From: Chryseobacterium lathyri
GTDB taxonomy: Bacteria > Bacteroidota > Bacteroidia > Flavobacteriales > Weeksellaceae
Direction of reading: 5' to 3'
Assembly: GCF_030812195.1 (NCBI RefSeq)
Contig: NZ_JAUSSF010000002.1
Coordinates: 992,001 to 1,056,000 of the forward strand
Length of the DNA stretch: 64,000 nucleotides
Of this stretch, positions 34,125 through 43,538 are shown piece after piece. The stretch's first letter is position 1. Every line of letters begins with the position of its first letter. The position numbers and the translations under genes were made by a program. The notes under the pieces are model-generated. The model saw only the letters and a list, made by a program, of their open reading frames with translations. It was not told where the DNA came from and searched no databases.

Positions 34125-37100
34125 TTAATTTTTTTCGACATTTATCTTAAAATTAACCTCATCTATTTCGATTTCGTTAAAATTTGAAAGTGAAGATACA
34201 ATTTCTATTTTATTTGACAAGACCTCAGATGAAATATATTCCTCATTTTTCTTAATATCTTCAATGAAAGGTGAGTTTTCTTCAATGGAGATTTTAATTC
34301 TGTCCGTCAGTTCAAAGTCCTTCTCTTTTCGCAGGTTCTGAACTCTGTTGATGAATTCTCTTGCGATACCTTCAGATTTTAATTCTTCTGTTAACGTCAA
34401 ATCTAATGCCACAGTTGTTTTTCCGTCGGAAGTAACTGTCCACCCCGGAATATCTTTGGTAGAGATTTCCACATCATCAAGGGTGATTTCATACCCCTGG
34501 ATGTCTATTTTTCCTTCTTTTTCAAGGCTGGCGATCTGCTCCGTGTTAAGATTGGCAATCTCTCCGCCTACCGTTTTCATGTCTTTTCCTAACTTAGGAC
34601 CCAACGCTTTGAAATTTGGCTTGATCTGTTTTACAATTAAATGTGATGCTTCTTCTGCATTGATCAGCTGTAATTCTTTAACGTTTACTTCCTGTTTAAT
34701 CAGGTCTGCAACCGCTAAGATCTGCTCTTCCGTTTTAGCATCCAGAACCGGAACCAATACTTTCTGTAAAGGCTGGCGGACTTTTACATTTTCCTTCTTT
34801 CTCAGAGAGAAAACCATACTTGTGATATTCTGTGCCAAATGCGTTTTTTCTACCAGATCCTGATCGATCAGACTTTCGTTAGCTACAGGGAAATCCGTTA
34901 AGTGTACAGATTCACAGTTTTCTTTCCCTGTTACTTTATTTAAATCCTGATACAGTTGGTCCATAAAGAACGGAGCAATAGGTGCGGATAATTTCGCCAC
35001 CGTTTCAAGACATGTATATAAAGTCTGGTAAGCAGAGATTTTATCATCACTATAATCTCCTTTCCAGAAACGTCTTCTGCACAGTCTTACGTACCAGTTG
35101 CTCAGGTTGTCATTTACAAATGTGCTGATCGCTCTCGCTACTCTTGTAGGCTCGTAATCTTCGTAGAATGCTTTCACTTCTTTGATTAAAAGATTCAGCT
35201 CGGAAAGGATCCATCTGTCGATTTCTGGACGGTTTTCCACTTCTTTTTCCGTATAATTAAATCCATCCACATTGGCATACAATGCAAAGAATGAGTATGT
35301 ATTATAAAGGGTCCCGAAGAACTTTCTTCTTACTTCATCAATTCCTTCAATGTCAAACTTCAGATTTTCCCAAGGATTCGCATTCGAGATCATATACCAT
35401 CTCGTGGCATCCGGACCGTATACGGAAAGTGTTTCAAAAGGATCTACAGCATTTCCTAAGCGTTTTGACATTTTCTGGCCGTTTTTATCCAGAACAAGCC
35501 CGTTGCTCATTACATTTTTATAAGCAACAGAATCAAAAACAGCAGTACCGATGGCATGAAGCGTATAGAACCATCCACGCGTCTGATCTACACCTTCTGC
35601 GATGAAATCAGCAGGGAATGCTTTATTGTTATCGATCATTTCTTTGTTCTCAAAAGGATAATGCAGCTGTGCATAAGGCATAGATCCTGAATCGAACCAA
35701 ACATCGATAAGATCGCTCTCACGGTTCATTGCCTTTCCTGAATCTGAAACCAGAACTACTTTGTCCACTACATTTTTATGAAGGTCAACCAGTTCATAAT
35801 TCTGCTCAGACATATTTCCGATGATAAAGCCCTGAAACGGATTTTCTTTCATCAATCCTGCAGCAACAGACTTTTCAATTTCATTGTATAATTCCTCCAC
35901 AGATCCGATGATCTTTTCTTCTTTAAGATCTTCCGTTCTCCAGATTGGCAACGGAATACCCCAGTATCTTGAACGGGATAAATTCCAGTCGTTTACATTT
36001 TCAAGCCAGTTGGCAAAACGTCCTTCTCCGGTAGCTTTCGGTTTCCAGTTGATTTCCTTGTTTAAATTAACCAGTCTGTCTTTTACAGCCGTCATTTTCA
36101 CAAACCATGAATCAAGCGGATAATACAATACCGGTTTGTCAGTTCTCCAGCAGTGTGGGTAACTGTGAACATATTTCTCTACTTTAAAAGCTTTGTTTTC
36201 CGTTTTCAGAACGATTGCCAGTTCTACGTCCCAGGATTTCTCAGGAGCAGTTCCGTCGTCATAATATTCGTTCTTGATATATTTTCCTGAAAATACGTCA
36301 GGTACATTTTCTCCTTTGATGAATTTACCCTGTAAGTCTACAAGAGGAACCAGGTTGTCATTTTCGTCTTTCACCAACATGGGTGGAATTCCGTTTTCTT
36401 TTCCAACTCTCGCATCATCGGCACCAAAAGTAGGCGCAATATGAACGATACCGGTACCGTCCTCAGTAGTTACGAAATCTCCGATGATCACTCTGAACGC
36501 TTTTTCAGGTGAATCATTGGGTGTAAACCAAGGAATTAGCTGCTCGTATTGAGTTCCGGCCAATTTTTCTCCGGTGAATTCTTTTACGACTTTGAAAGGA
36601 ATCACTTTGCTTTCTGCAGTATAGCCGGCAAAATCCTCCTCTGTTCCTTCTGCATATTTCTTACCGAATACTTTAGGTAAAAGAACTCTTGATAAAACAA
36701 TCGTTATCGGCTCAAATGTATATTGGTTGAATGTTTTAACCAAAACATACTCAATATCTCTCCCTACTGCAAGAGCGGTATTGGAAGGCAGCGTCCATGG
36801 AGTAGTCGTCCATGCTAAAACATGTACGTCACCTTCTATATCATTGAACAGTTCAGATGTTTCTTTTTTTGCTTTAAACTGAGCCACAACTGTAGTATCC
36901 GATACATCGCGATACGTTCCCGGCTGATTCAGTTCGTGGGAAGAAAGTCCTGTTCCTGCTTTCGGAGAATAAGGCTGGATCGTGTAGCCTTTGTACAATA
37001 ATTCTTTATCATATAACTGCTTCAGTAACCACCAAACAGTCTCCATATATTTCGACTTATAGGTGATATAAGGATCCTCAAGGTCTACCCAGTATCCGAT

Positions 37101-37514
37101 CTTTTCCGTAAGGTTGTTCCATACGTCTGTATACCGCATTACTGCTTCACGGCAGGCTTTGTTATAATCTTCAATAGAGATTTTTTTGCCAATATCTTCT
37201 TTCGTAATTCCTAATTCCTTTTCTACGCCCAGCTCCACAGGAAGTCCATGTGTATCCCAGCCCGCTTTACGGAAAACCTGCTTTCCGTTCTGAGTCTGGA
37301 AACGACAAAAAATATCCTTTAATGCTCTGGCCATAACGTGGTGAATTCCGGGCATACCGTTTGCTGAAGGCGGACCTTCATAAAAAACAAACTCGGCATT
37401 ACCCTCGCGAATCTCAACACTTTTACTGAACGTTTTATTCTGTTTCCAAAATTCCGCTACATTCTCGGCTACGTCAATAAGGTTGAGGTTTTTGTATTCT
37501 TTAAATTGGCTCAT
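34125..37514 (-). CDS. ileS: Isoleucine--tRNA ligase (eukaryote-like, type 2)
   Basis: Class I synthetase of 1129 residues that charges tRNA-Ile. HIGH-like motif in GPPSANGMPGIHHVMARA (about 48-65), editing domain in the 200-400 range with TTPWTLPSNTALA, and KMSKR in NGQKMSKRLGNAV near residue 685. The longer length and the GXPGXHH form of the first motif match the type 2 branch (eukaryotes, Bacteroidota and mupirocin-resistant enzymes) rather than the 930-residue type 1 enzyme. Start MSQFKEYKNLNLIDVAENVA is typical. Resistance to mupirocin is a possible consequence but not shown. Confidence 0.97.
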   Translation of the reverse strand: MSQFKEYKNLNLIDVAENVAEFWKQNKTFSKSVEIREGNAEFVFYEGPPSANGMPGIHHVMARALKDIFCRFQTQNGKQVFRKAGWDTHGLPVELGVEKELGITKEDIGKKISIEDYNKACREAVMRYTDVWNNLTEKIGYWVDLEDPYITYKSKYMETVWWLLKQLYDKELLYKGYTIQPYSPKAGTGLSSHELNQPGTYRDVSDTTVVAQFKAKKETSELFNDIEGDVHVLAWTTTPWTLPSNTALAVGRDIEYVLVKTFNQYTFEPITIVLSRVLLPKVFGKKYAEGTEEDFAGYTAESKVIPFKVVKEFTGEKLAGTQYEQLIPWFTPNDSPEKAFRVIIGDFVTTEDGTGIVHIAPTFGADDARVGKENGIPPMLVKDENDNLVPLVDLQGKFIKGENVPDVFSGKYIKNEYYDDGTAPEKSWDVELAIVLKTENKAFKVEKYVHSYPHCWRTDKPVLYYPLDSWFVKMTAVKDRLVNLNKEINWKPKATGEGRFANWLENVNDWNLSRSRYWGIPLPIWRTEDLKEEKIIGSVEELYNEIEKSVAAGLMKENPFQGFIIGNMSEQNYELVDLHKNVVDKVVLVSDSGKAMNRESDLIDVWFDSGSMPYAQLHYPFENKEMIDNNKAFPADFIAEGVDQTRGWFYTLHAIGTAVFDSVAYKNVMSNGLVLDKNGQKMSKRLGNAVDPFETLSVYGPDATRWYMISNANPWENLKFDIEGIDEVRRKFFGTLYNTYSFFALYANVDGFNYTEKEVENRPEIDRWILSELNLLIKEVKAFYEDYEPTRVARAISTFVNDNLSNWYVRLCRRRFWKGDYSDDKISAYQTLYTCLETVAKLSAPIAPFFMDQLYQDLNKVTGKENCESVHLTDFPVANESLIDQDLVEKTHLAQNITSMVFSLRKKENVKVRQPLQKVLVPVLDAKTEEQILAVADLIKQEVNVKELQLINAEEASHLIVKQIKPNFKALGPKLGKDMKTVGGEIANLNTEQIASLEKEGKIDIQGYEITLDDVEISTKDIPGWTVTSDGKTTVALDLTLTEELKSEGIAREFINRVQNLRKEKDFELTDRIKISIEENSPFIEDIKKNEEYISSEVLSNKIEIVSSLSNFNEIEIDEVNFKINVEKN

Positions 37515-37829
37515 TGTAAATATCTCAATATCGTTGATTAATTAAGTCTGCAAATTTAGTGATTTTTGTCGGTTTATAAGATATGTTTTATTTAGCTTAT
37601 ATCTATTAAAAAGTTCAATTTCAGAAATATAAATGCAGGAGGAGGTAAAAAGTGAATAGTGAATGGTGAATAGGTCAATTTTTTCTGTTGTTTTTATCAA
37701 TAGGAGCGGGCTTTAGCCCGCTTAAAATATGATTCAATCCTCTGGCTTTAGCCAAAACTTAATTAAAATCTTGATCCATCATTATTTAAAATTTTGTAAT
37801 TTTAAATAAACCTCAAATCCAATCGCTGC
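37515..37829. other. Intergenic region between ileS and the M23 peptidase
   Basis: A 315-base gap that separates the divergent ileS and peptidase genes. It holds a short GTGAATA-type tandem (about 37660-37677) and the REP-like palindromes at 37705-37754. No gene was seen. Promoters for both neighbours must be here. Confidence 0.4.
37705..37754. repeat. REP-like palindrome pair
   Basis: AGCGGGCTTTAGCCCGCT (37705-37722) is an 18-base hairpin with GC-rich arms, and 20 bases on TGGCTTTAGCCA (37743-37754) repeats the GGCTTTAGCC core. Both have the arm-TT-arm layout of REP elements mobilised by REP-associated tyrosine transposases. No such transposase is in the window. Confidence 0.55.
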
Positions 37830-39518
37830 ATGAAAGCTATTTGTAAACTAGTATTCGCTATTTCTTTCCTAACCAGTATCATCATAGGTGCTCAAAATAA
37901 TTATCCACAAAATTATTTTCGAAGCCCTCTGAATATCCCCATGCAGTTGGCCGCCAACTTTGGAGCAGTCCGGGCCAATCATTTTCACATGGGTTTGGAT
38001 TTGCGGACCAATAGCCAGGAAAACCTGTCCGTTGTCGCTGCGGCAGATGGTTATGTAAGCCGAATAAAAGTAGAGAGGTATGGCTTCGGAAATGCCGTTT
38101 ATATTACCCACCCGAATGGTTATACCACAGTGTATGCCCATTTAAATAAATACTTTGATCAGCTGGATGAATATGTAAAAGAAATGCAGTATAAAGATGA
38201 AAAATGGGAACAGGACATCACGTTTTCTCCCGGACAGTTTCCGGTAACCAAAGGACAGCTCATTGCTTTAAGCGGAAATACAGGAGGATCGGCAGGACCA
38301 CATTTACATTTTGAAATCAGAGATACAAAAACGGAAGAATGTATCAATCCTTTGCTTTTCGGTTTTAAGATTCCGGATGGTATTTCACCTATTATGAGCG
38401 GACTTTATTGGTATGACAGGCGGTTCAGTGCTTATGAGCCAGGCGCGAACGGAATTACGGTGAAAAAGGATGGGAGTAATTATACAACCGATGTCATTCA
38501 GGTAAATTCACCGGAAATCAGTTTTGCTATTAAAGCAGTGGACAAAGCCAATCAGGGATTTAATCTCGGGATTTATTATGCAGAATTACTGATGGATGGG
38601 CAGCGGGTCTATAATTTTTCCATTGATCAGGTGAGCTATGATGATACCCGATATCTAAATGGTTGTATAGATTATCCCAAGTTTACAAAAGATAAAATGA
38701 GCATTCAGCATTTATCTGAATTACGGGGAATGAAACTTAAAAATTACAATTCATCCGGTAAAACAGGAATTATTCACCTTGAGGATGACAGTGTTCATAA
38801 TATTGAAATTGTTTTAAAGGATGTTAGCGGAAATACCAGTAAGCTGATCACAAAAGTTCGTTATGCGAGAAATTCACAACAGGTTACTCCTTCAGGTAAA
38901 TTGGTGAAACCGGATGAAGCAAAAACAATAAGTACGGAAAATGCGGAAATTAGTTTTAGCAAAAATGCAGTTTATGATGCTGTGAATTTTCAAATGTCTG
39001 AAAAAGCAGGTACTCACGCAGATGCGGTTTCAAATACTTTTGTGATGCACAGTTCATATATACCGGTTCATGATGATTATACTCTGAAAATAAAGCCCAA
39101 CAGAAAATTGACGAATGAAGAAAAAGAAAAAACAGTTGTTCTGTTCGATTATGGAAGCGATACGGATGCTGTCAAAGGAAAGTGGAAAGGTGATAAAGTT
39201 GAAGCCAGGTTTAATAGGCTGGGCACGGCAATACTCTTGTTAGATCACAGTTTACCATCTGTTTCTTCAGGTTGGAAAGAAGGAGCGCTTATAAAAACCA
39301 GTACTTTGCGATTGAATGGAAGAACTAAAACTGGCGATATCGTATCATTCCGTGCAGAACTGGATGGGAAATGGCTTCGATTTGCCCGTGTAAAAGATGA
39401 TTTTATCTATATTTTTGATGAAAAGTGTCCCAAAGGTTCAGGTTTACATACTTTAAAAGTAACTACAGCCAATACGGCGGGGAATGCCAATACACAGACT
39501 TTTACCTTTCAAAGGTAA
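37830..39518 (+). CDS. M23-family metallopeptidase (LytM-type)
   Basis: Periplasmic or surface protein of 562 residues with signal peptide ending near IIIGAQ (residue 22). The LytM domain (about 45-175) has the zinc ligands of M23: HFHMGLD (His53, Asp57) and HLHFEI (His158, His160), plus YAHLN (His104). Family members cut peptidoglycan cross-links or act as scaffold activators. The long C-terminal part (about 180-562) is beta-rich with no named domain recognised. Single gene before the pigment cluster. Confidence 0.88.
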   Translation: MKAICKLVFAISFLTSIIIGAQNNYPQNYFRSPLNIPMQLAANFGAVRANHFHMGLDLRTNSQENLSVVAAADGYVSRIKVERYGFGNAVYITHPNGYTTVYAHLNKYFDQLDEYVKEMQYKDEKWEQDITFSPGQFPVTKGQLIALSGNTGGSAGPHLHFEIRDTKTEECINPLLFGFKIPDGISPIMSGLYWYDRRFSAYEPGANGITVKKDGSNYTTDVIQVNSPEISFAIKAVDKANQGFNLGIYYAELLMDGQRVYNFSIDQVSYDDTRYLNGCIDYPKFTKDKMSIQHLSELRGMKLKNYNSSGKTGIIHLEDDSVHNIEIVLKDVSGNTSKLITKVRYARNSQQVTPSGKLVKPDEAKTISTENAEISFSKNAVYDAVNFQMSEKAGTHADAVSNTFVMHSSYIPVHDDYTLKIKPNRKLTNEEKEKTVVLFDYGSDTDAVKGKWKGDKVEARFNRLGTAILLLDHSLPSVSSGWKEGALIKTSTLRLNGRTKTGDIVSFRAELDGKWLRFARVKDDFIYIFDEKCPKGSGLHTLKVTTANTAGNANTQTFTFQR

Positions 39519-39566
39519 ATTATTACGGCTCCCATTTTATTATTCAATCTTTTAATTTTAATTAAA

Positions 39567-39574
39567 TAAATTTG
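39567..39574 (+). promoter_or_regulatory. -7 element (TAAATTTG) of the ligase gene
   Basis: TAAATTTG overlaps the first possible start codon (TTG 39572) of the adenylating ligase, which raises doubt about that start. It would drive the first plus-strand unit of the pigment cluster. Confidence 0.4.
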
Positions 39575-40885
39575 TTCCTTAAAATTAAATCATTGGAATT
39601 CTATCCGGACATCGAAAGATCAGACCTTAAGGACATTAAAAAATTTCAGGAGCATAAGCTTCAGGAACTTTTAGCCTATCTTCAAACCTATTCGCCTTTT
39701 TATCAGAAATTGTTTAAAGAGAACAGTATCAATATCTCGGATATTCAGACATTAGAAGATCTGCAAAAAATTCCTACTACCACAAAGAATGACTTGCAGG
39801 AGCATAATCATGATTTTTTCTGTATTTCACCGGACAGGATTGTGGATTACAGCACCACTTCGGGAACCTTAGGTGATCCGGTAACTTTCGGGCTGTCTGA
39901 CAGTGATCTTGAAAGATTGGCCTACAATGAAGCTATTTCTTTTGCCTGTGCCGGAATTCAGAAAGGAGATGTAGTACAGATGATAACCACGATCGACAAG
40001 AGATTTATGGCAGGCCTGGCCTATTTCTTAGGGTTAAGAAAAATGGGCGCCAGCGTTGTTCGAATGGGACCTGGTATTCCGGAGCTGCAGTGGGATTCTA
40101 TTTTCAGATATAAGCCTAAATACCTGATCACAGTTCCGTCTTTTCTTTTAAAGATGATTGATTATGCAGAAAAACATGGATTGGACTATAAAAATTCAAG
40201 TGTTTACGGAGCGGTTTGTATCGGTGAAAGTATCAAAAATCAGGATTTCACAGACAATATTCTCTCGCAGAAGATTAAAGAAAAATGGAATATTAAATTA
40301 TTCTCAACCTACGCTTCCACAGAAATGAGCACAGCCTTCACGGAATGCGAGTTCCAGATTGGAGGGCATCATCATCCTGAACTGATTATCACAGAAATTC
40401 TTGACGATAACGAAAATCCTGTTCAGGAAGGAGAGAACGGTGAACTGACGATCACCACTTTAGGTGTTGAGGCTGTTCCTTTGCTGCGTTTTAAAACCGG
40501 AGATATTGTAAAAGCGCATTACGAGCCGTGCAGCTGTGGAAGAAATACCATAAGGCTCGGTCCTGTTGTCGGAAGAAAACAGCAGATGATCAAGTACAAA
40601 GGAACAACATTGTATCCTCCTGCCATGAATGATATTCTGAACGATTTCAATACTATTTTATGCTATCAGATTGTTATTCAGTCCAATGAAATTGGGTTGG
40701 ATGAAATTATCATCAAGCTAAGTACAGAGCAGGATCATGACAACTTCGTTAATGAAGTCCGTGATCATTTCCGGGCCAAACTAAGGGTGAGTCCTAAAAT
40801 TGAAATCGTAGATTTTGATATTCTGTCCAAAACCGTTTTTAATCCGAGCAGCAGAAAACCAATCACATTTATAGATTTAAGATAA
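39572..40885 (+). CDS. AMP-forming acyl-CoA ligase, phenylacetate-CoA ligase-like (pigment cluster)
   Basis: Adenylating enzyme of up to 437 residues. Motifs of the superfamily: DYSTTSGTLGDPVTFGLS (phosphate loop), FSTYASTEMSTAF, and RFKTGDIVKAH; the short length and CSCGRNTIRLGPVVGR near the end match the PaaK-like branch. It likely activates an aromatic acid (4-coumarate from the cluster's ammonia-lyase) for loading on an ACP. There is no ATG start: TTG 39572 overlaps a promoter-like box, and TTG 39593 (start of LEFYPDIERS) is an alternative. First gene of the pigment cluster. Confidence 0.85.
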   Translation: MFLKIKSLEFYPDIERSDLKDIKKFQEHKLQELLAYLQTYSPFYQKLFKENSINISDIQTLEDLQKIPTTTKNDLQEHNHDFFCISPDRIVDYSTTSGTLGDPVTFGLSDSDLERLAYNEAISFACAGIQKGDVVQMITTIDKRFMAGLAYFLGLRKMGASVVRMGPGIPELQWDSIFRYKPKYLITVPSFLLKMIDYAEKHGLDYKNSSVYGAVCIGESIKNQDFTDNILSQKIKEKWNIKLFSTYASTEMSTAFTECEFQIGGHHHPELIITEILDDNENPVQEGENGELTITTLGVEAVPLLRFKTGDIVKAHYEPCSCGRNTIRLGPVVGRKQQMIKYKGTTLYPPAMNDILNDFNTILCYQIVIQSNEIGLDEIIIKLSTEQDHDNFVNEVRDHFRAKLRVSPKIEIVDFDILSKTVFNPSSRKPITFIDLR

Positions 40886-40897
40886 AAAGACCAGAGG

Positions 40898-41500
40898 ATG
40901 AAAAAAATATTATTTCTTTTGTTAATTGCTCTTTCTGCCAGTGTTATGGCTCAAAGGGTAAGAGTAGTTTCCGGAGATTACAAGTTTCTGAAAGATCAAA
41001 AATTCATCAAAATAGTTTTCAAATTTGAAGGCGTTACTTTTGCGAAAAAGAAGATCAGTGAGGAACAGTATATCAAAGATAGGATGGAAGATATTGAGCA
41101 GACCAGTGGTAAAGAAGAGTCTGAAAAATGGAGAAAAGACTGGGAATATTCAAAAGAAAAAAGTTTTCCTGATAAATTTTTGGCTTCTTGGAATAAAAAT
41201 ATCGACATCAAGGCTGCTACCAATATTGATCAGACAAAATATACCCTTATTGTAGAACCAATATGGATTTCCCAGGGATGGTTTGGCGGGGTTATCAATG
41301 AGCCTGCAAAATTGGATTCCAGAATGACTTTTGTAGAAACGAATAATCCTGATCATGTTTTACTGGTTGTTGAAGGAGTGGGAGCAACAGGTGATAATGG
41401 TATTGGAATTCCAAACCATAATGACAGGATTGCCGAATGCTATGCAAAAACTTCAAAAATGTTGGCTTTAAAGGCTAATCATTACAAAGAAAAAAAGTAA
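40898..41500 (+). CDS. Secreted protein of unknown function, paralogue 1 (pigment cluster)
   Basis: 200 residues with signal peptide MKKILFLLLIALSASVMAQ. The mature part has the pattern FLKDQKFIKIVFKFEGV, a Trp-rich segment (EKWRKDWEYSKEKSF), TLIVEPIWISQGWFGG and TFVETNNPDHVLLVVEG. The following gene encodes a same-length paralogue with this pattern, so they arose by tandem duplication. Begins 12 bases after the ligase gene, so co-transcribed. I do not recognise a named family; a periplasmic or outer-membrane-facing lipid-handling role would be speculation. Confidence 0.75.
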   Translation: MKKILFLLLIALSASVMAQRVRVVSGDYKFLKDQKFIKIVFKFEGVTFAKKKISEEQYIKDRMEDIEQTSGKEESEKWRKDWEYSKEKSFPDKFLASWNKNIDIKAATNIDQTKYTLIVEPIWISQGWFGGVINEPAKLDSRMTFVETNNPDHVLLVVEGVGATGDNGIGIPNHNDRIAECYAKTSKMLALKANHYKEKK

Positions 41501-41550
41501 TAATTGATTGCTTTTTTATAATATATTTGAAACTTAAAAAATTATAAACT

Positions 41551-42153
41551 ATGAAAAAATCATTATTGCTGTTGCTTATCACAATTTCCACGCTTGCAAT
41601 GGCTCAGAAATTTAAAATTCTAAGCGGAGATGCAAAATTTCTGAAAGGAACTGAAACTATAAATGTTGTTTTTGACTATTCCGAGATGAAATTACTGAAA
41701 GAAAATTATACCGAAGAAGAATACATTCCAAGAAGAATTGAAGAACTGAACAAAAAGACAGAAGGAAGCGGAGATATCTGGGAAAAGCAGTGGGAACGTA
41801 GTAAAGAAGAATTATGGAACCCGAAATTCATCACCATATTCAATAAAGTTTTGGCAAAAGAAAATATTAGTACAAAACTTAAAGAAAATACTCAAAGTCT
41901 ATATACATTAATTGTTAAAGTAAAATGGATTTATCCGGGTTGGGATGCAGGAATTATGAAGCAGCCTGCAAAAGTGACCACGCAACTTACTTTTGTAGAA
42001 ACAGATTCTAAAAAGGTGTTGTGCGATATTGAAAGTACAGATGCTCCTGGAGATCAGTGGGGAAGTAATTTTAATAACGAAACCAGAGTAGGAGAGGGTT
42101 TTGCTAAAACAGGCAAAACCCTTGCTCAGAGAATCGAAAGAGATTTGAAATAA
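41551..42153 (+). CDS. Secreted protein of unknown function, paralogue 2 (pigment cluster)
   Basis: Also 200 residues with signal peptide MKKSLLLLLITISTLAMAQ. Aligns with the preceding gene product along its length: FLKGTETINVVFDYSEM, IWEKQWERSKEEL, TLIVKVKWIYPGWDAG, PAKVTTQLTFVETDSKKVL. Conserved features are the first FLK block, the W-X-X-X-W-E/X-S-K-E block and the PGW/QGW motif. Separated by 50 bases from its partner and closed by a bidirectional terminator at 42158. Confidence 0.75.
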   Translation: MKKSLLLLLITISTLAMAQKFKILSGDAKFLKGTETINVVFDYSEMKLLKENYTEEEYIPRRIEELNKKTEGSGDIWEKQWERSKEELWNPKFITIFNKVLAKENISTKLKENTQSLYTLIVKVKWIYPGWDAGIMKQPAKVTTQLTFVETDSKKVLCDIESTDAPGDQWGSNFNNETRVGEGFAKTGKTLAQRIERDLK

Positions 42154-42157
42154 AAAC

Positions 42158-42189
42158 AAAAGCGGTCTGAAAATTTTCTGACCGCTTTT
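42158..42189. terminator. Bidirectional terminator in the pigment cluster
   Basis: AAAAGCGGTC (42158-42167) and GACCGCTTTT (42180-42189) form a ten-pair stem; T runs follow on both strands. The minus-strand halogenase-like gene ends inside it, at 42191, facing the paralogue pair. Confidence 0.9.
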
Positions 42190-42190
42190 T

Positions 42191-43441
42191 TTATGGTTGT
42201 TCCTGCTGTTTCTCTGTTTTGATGAGGTTCGCAAGATTTTTAATAACCGTATCGTGCTTTTTTACAAAAGGATTGTCTTTATTCCAGACATAACCTGCTA
42301 AAACCGCACATATTTTCCTTTTTACATCTTCATTTTCAGGTCTGTGGAAAAATAGCTCCTGAAGATTCCCGGTATACCACTCCTTTACATAAGTTGTGAA
42401 AACATCTACACCATAAAGAATATAATCCGTGTATTCTTTCTGCCAGTCGATTTTTTCACCGTTAAGCTGTCTTAAAGCTAATTTTGCAGCAAGCATTCCC
42501 GATTCTGTGGCAAATGCCATTCCCGAAGAGAAAACAGGATCAAGAAACTCAGAAGCGTTTCCGGTCAGAGCATATCCGTCTCCGAACAATTGTTTTACCG
42601 AGCAGGAATAATCTTTCAGATGTCTTGGTTCAAAAATAAAATCTACATTGCCGAAACGTTTTACATAATAATCAGAAAGGGAAATAGCTTTCCTTAATGC
42701 TTCTGTTGTATTTTCATTTTCAGACAGTTTTTCAATATATTCTGTAGGGCCTACAATGCCCACGCTTGTGTTTCCATTGGAAAAAGGAATTACCCAAAGC
42801 CATACTTCAGTTTCAATGATATCAAAAGAAATCAAAGTACCTTCCTCACCCTCCTCTCTGTTGGTATCTTCTACATGCGAGAAAATAGCAGAATGCGGAG
42901 AAAGTTTTGAAGGTTTTTCAAGATCAAGGAGCCTTGGCAGTACTCTCCCATATCCGCTTGAATCGATCACGAATTTAGCATGGATCTCTTTTGTCTCTCC
43001 GCCCTTGGTTTTTACAGTCGTGATAGAATCTGTGCCGTTGAATTGAATATCAGTGACTTCCGTCTCAAATTCCAGATCAATGCCTTTATTAATCACTTCC
43101 TGCGCAAGTGTATTATCAAAATCAGCTCTCGGAACCTGCCAGGTCCAGTCCCAGCCCTCTCCAAACTTGTTGCTGAAATCAAAAATGCAGACTTCATCGC
43201 CCCGTAAAAAGCGCGCTCCCAGCTTTTTTTCAAAGCCCATTTTATCCAAAGCCGGAAAAAGTCCTGCCTCATCAAAATGATCCATTACCCTGGGAATTAA
43301 GCTTTCTCCAACGACCAGTCTGGGGAATTTTGCCTTCTCCACAACCTTAACGTTGATATTGTTTTTCTTTAAGTATGAAGAAGATACGCATCCCGAAGGT
43401 CCAGCACCGATTACAAGAACATCAACAAATTCTTTGCTCAT
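42191..43441 (-). CDS. FAD-dependent halogenase-like flavoprotein (pigment cluster)
   Basis: Flavoprotein of 416 residues. GAGPSG (12-17) binds FAD. The motif WLWVIP (214-219) fits W-X-W-X-I-P, the signature that separates flavin-dependent halogenases from ordinary monooxygenases, and GESLIP (45-50) plus Lys72/Lys73 (GFEKKLGARF) occupy the area of the halogenase catalytic Lys. Also EFLDPVFSSGMAFA near residue 288. The closest known relatives act on carrier-bound or phenolic rings, so chlorination of the pigment's phenol is a fair inference; a plain hydroxylase or a geranylgeranyl reductase-type enzyme is the alternative. Divergent from the ammonia-lyase gene. Confidence 0.75.
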   Translation of the reverse strand: MSKEFVDVLVIGAGPSGCVSSSYLKKNNINVKVVEKAKFPRLVVGESLIPRVMDHFDEAGLFPALDKMGFEKKLGARFLRGDEVCIFDFSNKFGEGWDWTWQVPRADFDNTLAQEVINKGIDLEFETEVTDIQFNGTDSITTVKTKGGETKEIHAKFVIDSSGYGRVLPRLLDLEKPSKLSPHSAIFSHVEDTNREEGEEGTLISFDIIETEVWLWVIPFSNGNTSVGIVGPTEYIEKLSENENTTEALRKAISLSDYYVKRFGNVDFIFEPRHLKDYSCSVKQLFGDGYALTGNASEFLDPVFSSGMAFATESGMLAAKLALRQLNGEKIDWQKEYTDYILYGVDVFTTYVKEWYTGNLQELFFHRPENEDVKRKICAVLAGYVWNKDNPFVKKHDTVIKNLANLIKTEKQQEQP

Positions 43442-43469
43442 CTTGATTTTTTATTTTAATAATAACTTC

Positions 43470-43477
43470 TATCTTTG
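43470..43477 (+). promoter_or_regulatory. -7 element (TATCTTTG) of the ammonia-lyase operon
   Basis: TATCTTTG in the 97-base spacer between the divergent halogenase-like and ammonia-lyase genes, about 61 bases before the lyase start. It would drive the long plus-strand unit. Confidence 0.5.
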
Positions 43478-43538
43478 CCGCAAAATTAGTGACAATTAAT
43501 TAATATTTTACAAAATTAGCAACTATTACTTTTAATTG

